DNA of 64,000 bases. Origin: Turnera subulata. Lineage: Eukaryota > Streptophyta > Magnoliopsida > Malpighiales > Passifloraceae. A model generated the notes under the pieces. That model was not told the DNA's origin and did no database searches. It saw only the letters and a list, made by a program, of their open reading frames with translations. Made by a program: the position numbers and the translations under genes. Below are positions 48,038 through 59,146 of the stretch, piece after piece; position 1 is the stretch's first letter, and each line of letters starts with the position of its first letter. The stretch is from contig JAKUCV010004868.1 in NCBI GenBank assembly GCA_028386065.3, positions 2,903-66,902 of the forward strand, in the 5' to 3' direction.

Positions 48038-48988
48038 TGGAAATAGGGGGATAATGGCTGCAAAAATCCTAAAACTTTAGGCCATATCCCATTTGAGTCC
48101 TAAAATTCATTATTTGGTCAAACGAGTCCTAAATCTTTATTATGAAGTATATTTGAGTCCTAAACTAATTTGCCGTTAGTTTGAGCCGTTAACTTGAAAA
48201 AAAATTGTTGACATGTCATTGTAATAACCATAATGCCCCTGGATCCATCTAAATACAAAACTTCTCATCAAATATTCATTTGCCCGCCGAAACTCAACCG
48301 TTTAATAAAAAAAAGAAATTTGAATTTGGAATGTCATAAATACCATCCAATTATACTAATAAAAACAAAACCAAGAGAAATTTTATAGTATTTGGTCAAA
48401 TATTTTGAATACTGGATTTATTTTTACGGTAATCCATAAGAAAGTTATAGTTAAATTTATATTATATTATTTTTACATGGTGATCTTTAAATAAATTTAG
48501 TTTATAAAAAATGTAATTATATTCTTTTAAAATTGCAAGATTCAAAGTTTATCACAATTATGTAATATAGCCACAAGTCTGATATGGTTTAAAATGGAAA
48601 AAAAATATCAAGTGCAAAAAAAATATTTATAAAATACTATAAAATTTCTCTTAATTTTGTTTTTGTTAGTATAATTGGATGGTATTTATGACATTCCAAA
48701 TTCATTTTTCTTTTTTTTTTATTAAACGGTGTTGTTTTGGCGGGCAAATGAATATTTGATGAGAAGTTTTGTATTTAGATGGATCTAGGGGCATTATGGT
48801 CATTACAGTGACATGTCAACAATTTTTTTCAAGTTAACGGTTTAAACTAACGGCAAGTTAGTTTAGGACTCAAGTAGACTTCATAATAAAAATTTAGGAC
48901 TCGTTTGGCCAAGTGATGAATTTTAGGACTCAAACGGCATCTAGCCTAAAGTTTGAGGACTTTTACAGCCATTATCCCTGGAAATGGG
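48038..48988. mobile_element. Foldback MULE-type MITE (931 bp) with 10-bp imperfect TSD
   Basis: The element spans 48048-48978. It starts GGGATAATGGCTG and ends CAGCCATTATCCC, and the two halves are inverted over most of their length: GAGTCCTAAA, AACTTCTCATCAAATATTCA and AGAGAAATTTTATAG all recur inverted. The flanks are TGGAAATAGG (48038-48047) and TGGAAATGGG (48979-48988), one mismatch. A 9-10 bp duplication fits Mutator-like transposition. No coding capacity. A transcript would form a long hairpin, a likely small-RNA source. Confidence 0.88.
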
Positions 48989-50250
48989 TAATGCTTTGCT
49001 TGTTCCTCACTGGCACGTATTGGTACTGCTTTTCGTACGATGGTGGATTCCCTTTTTGTCGACATCTGGACCTAACTTGTCCCTTAAGACAAGGGATCCG
49101 AGAGCTGCAAGGAGAGTTTCATTCCAAATACTGATGCAATTATTGTTGGCTTCCCTATCCCAAGTGATTAGAACTTTACTCGAAACCTGGCAACACATTT
49201 CCTGCACCAAGAAGGGGTAAATATACACATAAAAATGAGCAAACTGAAACCAAGTATCATGTTCCTTTACTATCAATGTATTTTTTTTTTGGTTAGACAC
49301 TATCAATGTATTTTACTGTTCATTAATACGAGATGTACATGTACTTTATTATTCTCTTGTAATCTAGATGTTCCTTTACTATCTATGTATTTTACGATGT
49401 GGCGATCTGTTCGGCCATCGGAACAACTATCTTGGGACCTCGAATAAAGGAGATAGCTGCATGAGTTTTCACTTTCTTCTCATCTTTAGGTAGAAGAGGA
49501 GATAGTTCTTGTAAAATCTATGTCAAAGCAATATGGCTTTCGTCTATGATTTGATAAATGAAACTAGCATACTTTGCTCAGAAATTTGATGTTTAATTAA
49601 AGGCCAAACAGAGAGAGATGCTAATTCTTTGCATTTACAAAAATAATTGGCTGCAGCAGCTCTTGCAAGCAGAACTGTCTCCATCACTCCCTCCCCTGGT
49701 GATGAAAGACCAAGGATCAATATCAAATGCAACAATCTTCCACTAAAACATCATCCATAGACCTGGAACCCCTGATGGTATTCTTCTATCTCCTTTTTCA
49801 CATAGAAGTCATACAACCATTAAGTGTTTGTGGCATATGATACAGGCACCAACGTTTCAGGGGCAACAAAAACACCTAAATCAAAAATTGACGAACTTGT
49901 CTCCATAGGGCCGGCAAGGGGGTGTGATTTTGGACACAACCACGTATGGCCAAGCAAGGGACAGTGACTTTGGACATAATCACCATGCGAGCATTGGAAC
50001 AACGGACAACTTTATCATTCGATTGGACTTGGTACTCCTACAAGCACGGTCATACACACAAAACCACCCATTTTTCTTCTATGAACAGCCAATTTAGACA
50101 CAAACGTATTGGGTTCCATGATCCCCTTCTGTGTTACACTTCATACTCCCGCTGGAAAAAGTACTAATGAGCCTCCATGGTGTTTCAATGATATACATCA
50201 CAAATGACCGCGTGCCAGCAAAGCTTAACAGCAAACAAGCAACTCCACCA
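48989..50250. other. Spacer with cyclin-T 3' UTR at its right end
   Basis: A higher-GC stretch at 48984-49216 looks exon-like (open on both strands and ending AAGAAGGG|GTAAAT), but I recognise no protein. The right part should include the minus-strand 3' UTR of the cyclin gene. Confidence 0.35.
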
Positions 50251-53200
50251 TCAAACTAGAAGAAGCTCCATCAACTGCTGAGCCACATCTGCAACAAACA
50301 ACCATGCATACTAATGGATTAGCAGTGCGGACCAAGCCAAATAAACAGTTCAATAATCAGGGTTTGAAAGGCAGAAATCATACTCAAAAACAGAAATAAC
50401 TATTCACCCACTATGTAAAAACTAAACATGAATTGAAACTTCTAAACTGATGTCAACCTACCTTGGAGAATAGCAGGTGTTGTTTCAAACTCGTGCCATA
50501 TATTCTGGTAATAACCAAGATCCAGATTCAAAATCTTGGCAGCAAGATAGGCAGCACCAGCAGCAATGTGATGTGGTTTGAACTGAAGCCACAGTGAGCT
50601 CCGAAGCCTGCAAAAAAGTACAACTTTAAACAAGAGTGCCAAGAGCAGCATTTGTGAGAATGTAAGGAGAGATGTATCCAAGTCAAACCAACCAGCTATC
50701 AACGTATTTTCATGTTGCCTCATTCAACAAAACATACACCAGCGACAAGAGTGCAAAAGATAATCATTAATAACCAAAAGCCACCATAATCAGCATTTGA
50801 TTCAAGTAGAACAGAATATAAGAACAAGTCATTTTCTCTTACCAACCCAAAAGCAGCAACCAGGAAGAATATTTTGCAAGAATCTCTGCAGGATTGCTGA
50901 TAAGAGTACAAACTAATAGCAACACATGATATAATCATCTAGGAACACATCAACTCCCAGGCCCATTCTGCTGCAGGGACTTTTTAATAATAAACACATT
51001 CAAACATGCAAAACGTCCAAACAATTGAACTTTGCAGAATAAAGGTCTGAATCTTCTGCAGAGCAACTCAATCGGAAAAGGCTCATCAATCCATGTACTC
51101 TAATGCTCATGAAACATGCACAACATCCAAGTTATAGGATCCTCCTTCCCACATCCTCTATGCTCAAGCTAAAACTACAAGCAATATTCATAGTCAAAAC
51201 ACAAAAGGGTAAGGTACTGTTATGCACCAATATACAATGGATATTACATCAACATGCAAGTCTCCCGGGAAGCTTTCTTGTTAGAATAATGAAGAAAGAG
51301 AAAACACAAAGAGTTAACTGAAAAACTCTCACTAATGTAATGCAGGGCAATAAGATTATATCAGTAGATACTAGATAAACTTGTATAGATTTAAAAGCAT
51401 TTTGATTTTAAAGAAAAGAAACCTATATAAAAGCGTGTTGGAGACTTTCCAATAAAAAGAATAAGAATAATGCAGAAAGTAACCAGGATAAAAATCATTG
51501 TGAGGATGTTGTATGGATTGATGCAGGCAGACAACTGCAATAAAATCTATTACAAATCCTATTGACATTATGATTTGGTTCTCCATTATCAATCTACTCT
51601 CAAAATATCGACCAGATTGTAAGCATTTATCCATAACAAAAGACTGCTACCAAGGCCATAGGTTACACAATTACCATATTACATCACTCATTAGAACTCC
51701 AGACTGATAAGCAGCTACATCATAAATATCAACTAGCTGCCCTAAGCACATCTTTGTGCAACTTTTGGAGATGAAACAGGAATTAATGCCAGCATCAATT
51801 AGGCAAAGTTGCATAAATGATTATGCAACAGTGCATGTGAGCACAAATCTGTGCAAAAAGTATGTAAAACTCAATGACGTTAGTTTAAATTCAAAGGAAA
51901 ATATGCCACATGTGGCATTTGTACTTCCACAAACCAATAGGTTTCCTCTGAGTCAGTAGGAAGCAACACCAATCAAAAAAAGGATAGGCCCACAACTTTA
52001 AGGTAGAAGAAGGTAGCTAATGTATCCAGATAAAGTGTGGTTTTATAATTTAAATCGTAGCAGCAAATCCCTGGAGTAGAAAGCTGGGTAAAGTCAATTA
52101 AGGGGGAAAACCCTAAATGATGATAATTCATCCTGACCAAGTCAATGGGTTTCTTCCAAACGAGGGTGAAGGGCCAACCAGACAGAGTCAGGTTTCAGAA
52201 AGTCAAAATCTTGGAGCCTGTCCAACAAGGTTGGACCACTCATCCCAAACAAGAGTGGAAAAGACACGTGAAGAACTAGCAAAAAAATTGGATTTGGACT
52301 TCTGAGGCAGTCTTTGTGACAAATAATCATATTCACGGAGGTCTAGTCACAGTAATGTGATCCGTAACACATCGGAGGTGCAACTTCATAGGTTAAAAAA
52401 AACTTTCCATGCACAGCAAATCAATCCGCCAGCTAACAATATCACACAGGTGAGCACGCTAAGCTTGTGTAGATCCTGCAATTATATGCCATGCCAAAAG
52501 AATCAATATTCTATACCAGAATAACAGTGTAGTTGATCGAAAGAAGAAAATACTGACATAACTAGCACACATAGTTCAAAGATAAGAAAAAACCTAATTT
52601 ATCCTTTCTCCACCAGCCAAGTACAATGTTCTGTTGGGAATTGAACATTCACCAGTCCAACTCTAGGCATAGAGGCTAACCATCAAGATGGTAAGGCCAT
52701 TTCCTAAACTATGTCTTTGATGCAACTGGTCTGATGAAAATCCACAGGAAGAGATACTTATAACAGTAAAGTCCAACAACCCCAGAAAAAGGGATAGAAT
52801 CACAACAACTGAACAGAGATTCGTTTGACAAATCCAGCCTATTTCACCACTGAATGGAAGTGATTATAAACATGCGAATCCTTTATAAATTTAAGGATCC
52901 AATTAAATATAGGACCTTGGTACCAACAAACTTACCCTTCACTGACCAAGTTTAGTGCCAGCTTCACCAAATCACTTTGTGAAAGGCCTAATTTGTTAAG
53001 GACAGATGTAAGAGGATCATACGGATGCTGCACATTAAGTTCGAAATTGAGTGTTGTCAGTATCATTTGCTCGGCCTGAGTCACACGCTCCCGGTATTGT
53101 TCAAACCAATCCTGTTTAAAGCAACACAGAGCACATCAGAAGACTGAAATTATAAAATTGAGGTCCAGTAGTTCTTCTGGACAAAATTTCAGAGTTAAAA

Positions 53201-54684
53201 AAAAATGTAAAATAATGTGCAACAGAATTTCACAGTAAATTATGAGCATTTCAATCTTAATAAAACAAGTTAATAGAAGTTTTGTACTTACAACAGGGAG
53301 CATATACGACAGCAAAGTGATATCCTGCTTGTGCAAAATTTCACAGGACACCCTCAGGACATTGTTCAAAGGTCGTGGTGTCTCCTCTGACTTTGCAGCA
53401 AGAAATATAGCAGCAGTAGCAATTAGCTGCACCAAAGGTACATCCTCCATGATTAGCATAACCATCTTAACCAGGCATTTACAGCTAAAATAACAGAATA
53501 AACGATCAAGACAGTGTTAACACCATATACAAACCCCTCCAATTCAAATTAAAATGGGCCTCTACTTTCTCTTACAAACAATGAGTGACAATCCTACTAT
53601 TGAGACACATAATCACACTGATAACAAAGTGCTAAACAATGCAGACAATTCTTGACCCATAAAAAGGCAGTTTATTGAGCTCTTTGAACTTCATAAGAAT
53701 AAGAATAGGAAATGATTAGCAAACTAACAAAACCATACAGCAACTCATGCAAACACCATCAAGACGCTAACTACTAGAAAGTGGCAGACAATGTCATGCT
53801 ATGGCCCTATCATGTTGAATGCCTTTTCGGCTTTATGTACATGAACTTTTTTTAACTATATCATAACCAATAAGAAGCAGATGAAAGAAAAGGTGGAACT
53901 TACAAATCTGTCATGGCAAGCATGTGATCGCCGAACAAAAAAGCGATGGCACAAAACCATGGCAGTACCAATAGTTGTCTGAGGCCTGCAAGAATCAACT
54001 GAGATTATTTCCTAAAACTTCACTTGGGAAATTAACTTTGAAAACAATAAATCAGACAGCAAATTCAAGATGGAGACGGAGCACGTACAACTCAAGGCGC
54101 ATCCCAAGATTCTGAAGGAAGGCACAATAAGAGTAACGCAGATGTGTTTCACGTAGTGCATCAATACCATCTTTTCTTGAAGGTGAGTATCTGTCAATCT
54201 CATCTTTCGACATAAAGATTTGTTCATCATCCTCCAACTTTGCACGGTCACGTTTGCCACTGGTAGACGTAGAGGTCTCCGCATTGGATCTGGTTGGAGG
54301 GACAGAATTGTTGTAGGTTGATGCAACAGCATTTTCATATGCATTAAACTGGGGATAGTGGCTTCCTGCATCTCCCCAAGTACCAGCACCGAATCTTCTC
54401 CTTTTCGAAGAAGGTGCACCAGTGGGAGGGTTAGCATAACTTCCATTACGTTGGTCCACATAACTGCCATTGGGGTTAAGATAATATGCATTGTTGTTAA
54501 CATAATCCCTGAATTTTCCCGAAAAGTCGTGGAAATTGCTGTGACCCCCGACATGGTTATAGTTACTAATCCTATTCATGTGTGGGTTCCAATTCCTGTT
54601 GTTTAAGCCGCTCCTATCGAATGGGAGCAATCGATGATCGTGAATGGTTCCCCCTTGTGACCGATAATTACGAGCATAAGACAT
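50251..54684 (-). CDS. Cyclin T (P-TEFb cyclin), 6 coding exons
   Basis: Exons in gene order: 54089-54684, 53904-53985, 53292-53426, 52936-53111, 50462-50607, 50251-50288; 1173 bp, 390 aa, all GT-AG, frame kept. The N-terminal 150 or so residues are low-complexity, rich in Asn, Tyr, Ser and Arg. The cyclin box follows from about residue 170 (RYSYCAFLQNLGMRLELPQT-like, then CHRFFVRRSHACHDRF, AAIFLAAKSEETPRPLNNVL), with the second fold in exon 6 (LWLQFKPHHIAAGAAYLAAK). It ends QQLMELLLV. It matches the plant CYCT1 group, partner of CDKC in phosphorylating RNA polymerase II in the nucleus. The exon 4 and 6 helices are complete. The exon 5-6 intron is long (2328 bp). Which CYCT1 member it is cannot be settled here. 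Confidence 0.92.
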
Positions 54685-55228
54685 TGTTCCTGAGAAATTA
54701 ACAAGTGTGAACAAGATCAGAACACAACAATAACAAATGTCTCTGCAAAAGGTCTCCATATTTGGCACAAACAACCACAACTCACAAAACCTTCACTGCC
54801 CAGCAAGCCCTTAATGCTCTGTTATTAATAACAAATTAAAAAATTCACATCACTTCTTAAAGCAACAGGAACAAGTAACTTTCAGCTAAAAAGGGAGCTT
54901 AGTTTCTCTCTTCAACTATGGAGACCTTGTAGAGAGAAAAAAATCTCAAAACTTGACTCATATGACAGCAAAAAAAAATCTCAAAAAACAATAAAACTCG
55001 GTTATTTCCCTAAAATCCAAAAAAAGTAACAAAGAAGCAAAGAAAAAACGATCTGCAAGCATAATCAACACCAACCATCGTAACAAAAGCATAAAACACT
55101 ACACAAATCAGCAAAGAAAGAACCTTTCTAAATTTCAAATTATAAAACCTAACAACAAAGAACAAAAATCGAACAGCTCAAAACAAAATTAAGAAAAAAA
55201 TCCACAAAGTTAAAAAGTTGACAATTAC

Positions 55229-55320
55229 CGGAAGTTTTGATCGGAGAATTGCGTGACGGGAAGGTGATCGAGATCGAAACGGAGAGGGGAGAATTCCCTT
55301 TTGGTTTTGGGGTGAGATAA
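55229..55320 (-). promoter_or_regulatory. Probable non-coding first exon of the cyclin-T gene
   Basis: On the minus strand a purine/pyrimidine-rich stretch ends TTCCG|GTAATTG at 55229, a good splice donor. The acceptor TTCTCAG at 54690-54696 precedes GAACAATG with the start codon. The left end is certain only to the splice site; the cap site is guessed. Confidence 0.55.
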
Positions 55321-55727
55321 AAAGTCAGATTACAAGGGAGAGGGGTTTTAAAAAGAAGAGAAAGCGTAAAGGGAGGTCAATAAACTGAAAAAACAGAGGA
55401 TATGCCTTTGTACGCTTTGTTTTTTGGGTCTTTTTCTTTCTAGTGGAAAATTACAGATATTCGATGTGCTCGTGTTTTTTTTTTTGTTTAAAACAAAATT
55501 ATTATTATCTTTTTCTTTTTTATCCAGTTTGGTGGAAACGGGTAGGTATTAGTTGGGTTTGTTTGGAGTTAGGATTTGTACCTCTTCTGTTTGGTTAAAA
55601 TCTGATTCCTATTAATGACAACCCTTTACAGACAATTAATTTTTGGATACGATTTAATTATAAATCGCACCATCAACTTGGAATCGGTCACTTTTGACAC
55701 TTTCTTTCACCGTGTTTTTTAATCTAA
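55321..55727. other. Cyclin-T upstream region
   Basis: AT-rich, with no clear motif. Solo LTR E (TSD ATTTT at 55728-55732) begins about 0.4 kb from the proposed first exon, close enough to affect this promoter. Confidence 0.45.
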
Positions 55728-55732
55728 ATTTT

Positions 55733-58700
55733 TGAGACGCCCCGACCCGTATTTACCGTACACAGTAAACACGTGCCGGAACTGTGACAACCCAACCCAA
55801 CAAAGCCCAACAGTTGGTATATAAAATAATAAACTGGCCAACGGCCCAATAACTAAACTGAAAACCGGCCCTTCGGCCCAACAAGAAACTCGTCACCCGA
55901 ACCCCGGGGACATCAACAACAATAAGTATCTGGCCCAATGGCCCGTAAACAACATATACACAGCAGAAGATCTAACAACATGCACAGCGGAAGACTCTTA
56001 ACTCACATGACAACATATGCAAAGCCCAATGCAACTAATGGATCCGAGTCCTGCCCGAGGGTACGCATCAGCTTTCCCGGTACGTTCCTGCACTACAAAC
56101 AACTCATCCTACGGGATGAAACCCCGCAGGCGAGGGGTGAGTCCGAAACGCTCACCGACGAAAGATAAACAGTGATATATTCAACCATAATACTTTCGAA
56201 ATAAACACAACGATCACATCAATAATCACAACCAAGCACATCACAAGGAAACAGCCATAGCAACCAACACATACTACACAACAGAGGAATCCAACTCAAA
56301 CAACGCATCAAAGAATCTAACACAACCAACACGTCAAAGGAATCTCACTAAATCACATCAAAGCCAAGACCAAAAGATTACTTATTAGTTTTTATTACCA
56401 ATTTTATCTTCCGGGCCCCGTCACTGGACAAGCTAGGGTCGTACCTGGTTATTAACTAAATCTGGATACCAGGCCCCACCACAATCCGGGATCAACATCC
56501 CCATTTCTCAAATCCGGGATCAACATCCCAATATCTCAAATCCGGGGTCAACACCCCAATATCACAAATCCGGGATCAACATCCCAATATCACAAATCCG
56601 GGGTCAACACCCCAACCAACAAACCCTCTGGCAAGGCACCACAGAACTAGTCTCTAACCATCTAGTCGTACCACTACTTTCCAAGTGACAATTACATCAT
56701 CATCTCAATATCAAATCCAATTCCATTTCCAATACTCATTATTCCTTTCTCAATTATCCACATTGACCAGTTCATCATTATTCTCAACACAGTATCACAA
56801 TTCCAATATCACAGTCTAACATCATCATCAATATTCCTCAGGTTAATCCACAATCACATTCGATCAACAACCTCATGTCACCAATTATACACAAATAGTA
56901 GTTCAACAATATTTCCAATACAACATACACAGGTCTAACATGATTCAACAACAACAACAACATCAACAATTCCATAGCAATCAAGTAATAGTCAACAGTC
57001 ATTCCAGCAAATCAAACAAACAACAAAATACACACACAGCATTACGGGCACATATCAAGGTTTATCCATCCTCACCTTAGCCGATTACTCAACCCTGAAG
57101 GTAATGACCGGTCCAAAGCCGGCTTCTTGGGAAACGGCCCGATATCCAAAAACCTATACAACAACAATACACTCACATAAATGCACATAAGAGTATGTCG
57201 TGATGCCAATTTTACGAAATGTACCCATCCCGGTTACTTATCCGTTATTATTATCTTTTACCAAAAATAATTAACTGTACGCATTTCCGAATATCATTTC
57301 GGTACCATACTTTAATTAAAACTCTTTTTCAAATTCCTATATTAAATAATTATATTTTTCCAAGATGTTAATTACCATAGTTTCCTAGAAATTATAACAT
57401 ATTTATAGTTTCCAAAATATTATTCCAAGATATTTTCTAGCAGCATAATTATATGTATGTATGTCACTTATTTTGGAAAATACAATCCTTTATCAAAAAT
57501 ATTTATGAAGATAATCATATGCTACTTATATACTTTTCCAGAAAATGTGTACTCATAAAAACTTATCCCGTAAATGATTACAAAATAATAGTATACATTT
57601 TTATTTTCTTTTGACAAATTACATTCCAAAACAATTATATATTAGCATGAGTATATACTTTCCATAATATTTATTATGTATACTATATGTATATATATAT
57701 ATTTTTTCCAAACGTATTTCTATAATTTATTTACCAAAATTATCCATATATATATCAGATTTTATTTTAATCAATTATTATTATTTATTTTTTTTATTTA
57801 TGGACTGGGCCAAACAGTGTCAGCCCAGGCCTTGTACAGTGCTAACCCAGGCCCCAATAGGAGCCCAGGTGTAAGCCCACGCACAGGCCCATGGGACACA
57901 GCCCACAACCCAACCTGTCATCCACTCAATTTAAATCACGGCCCAAAACTAATACCCAAGCCCTTACCCACTCAAGCCCAGAAATCAAGCCCAAACAACA
58001 GACCAGCCCACAAGCTCTAACCCATCAACTAAACCCTACCCAACATCACAGCCCAACACAAAACCCATCCATCAGAACAGGGTCAACCCGACCCGTGACC
58101 CACATCCGGGTCATCTCTTCCAAGCTCACCTTGAGTTTGCAGAGGCGGCGGCGAGCAGTGGGTGAGGCAGCACAGACGGCGTCGTCGCGGAAAGAGGAAG
58201 GACGTGGGCGGCGCGGCGACTTCGCGTCACCTGCTGGTCGTGGAGGGGAGAGCGGCATGGCCGGCGGCTGCACCACGAAGGGCGACGACGAGAGCGAGCG
58301 GCGCGGGGCAGCGATGCGAGGTGCAGTCTACGCCGGTCGTGTCGAGCCGTGGTTGGTACGGGGGAACGCTGGCTGGAGACGGCGTTGCTGGTGGTGCGGC
58401 AGGTGGCTCACTTCAACGCCTCTCTGGTCGGCGGCGAGGCGGTGGTGACTCGCAGAGGTGAGGGAGGAAGGATTTGGGTGTGAGGAGGGGAGGAAGGAAG
58501 AGGGGAGGCAGAGGGAATAATTGAGAGGAGGGGGAGGAAGACAGAAAAATAATAGAGAAGAAGGAAGTGGAGGTAGGGACGGTGCATCACGAGAAAGAAG
58601 AAGAAAAAAACAAAGGAGAGGCCGGCGGCTGGGAAAAAGAAAAGTGGAGAAGAAAAGAAAAAGAAATGGGAAAAGAAAGGAAGGAAAGAAAGGAAAGAAG

Positions 58701-59141
58701 AGAGGAAAAGTGGAGCCCACGTGGCCGGGAAAAACCGGGAGAGAGAAGAAATGTAGCCGGGAAAGAGGAAGAGGAAGGAAAGAGGAGAAAGAAGAGTGGC
58801 TCGGGGCAAGCCATTCGGCCGGTCCGGATTCTCGTGTCGGGTTCTCGTAGACGCAGGAATACCCCCGTCTTTCCGACAAATTCCGTCCCGAGTCCAAAAA
58901 TACAACTTGGGCTCGGAAAATCCGATTAATTCCCCTGAACGTCGTCCAAGTCTCGGAACTGGAAACCGAGGCTCGGTTAGTTAGGAAGATGCTCCCGAGC
59001 GCGGGAAAACTCTCGGTTTCGAAAAAAAACGACTCCTGTTTTACCGTGAATTAATTACCCAAGATTAATTCAACAGTAAATCACGGTAAAACAATTTCTA
59101 CAGTCCCGGTAAAAATCAAAAATTTTACCCGGGCTGTTACA
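55733..59141 (-). mobile_element. Solo LTR E (3409 bp), TSD ATTTT
   Basis: On the minus strand it begins TGTAACAGCCCGGGTAAAAT and ends GGGGCGTCTCA, with ATTTT at 55728-55732 and 59142-59146. It is the closest relative of LTR B. It contains an AAG|GTGAG donor-like site at 58128-58129 (minus), a C/CG-rich leader (about 58130-58450), a purine-rich block (58500-58800) that is an indel relative to B, GGGCC-rich DNA (57800-58080) and a 28-bp hairpin minisatellite. Open frames at 57891-58905 on both strands reflect this skewed composition. Confidence 0.85.
56483..56614. repeat. Five 28-bp tandem hairpin units in solo LTR E
   Basis: Units begin AATCCGGG at 56483, 56511, 56539, 56567 and 56595. They alternate between GGGATcaacATCCC and GGGGTcaacACCCC, so the stem pair A-T is replaced by G-C on both arms while the loop CAAC is unchanged. 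Confidence 0.9.
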
Positions 59142-59146
59142 ATTTT

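Noticed and set aside
54012..54554. 180-aa minus-strand frame
   Set aside because: It is an alternative frame of the first coding exon of cyclin T; the frame from 54684 carries the family motifs.
57891..58905. Long frames on both strands (up to 189 aa)
   Set aside because: They cover a purine-rich insertion and the C-rich leader of solo LTR E. Low-complexity composition, not conserved.
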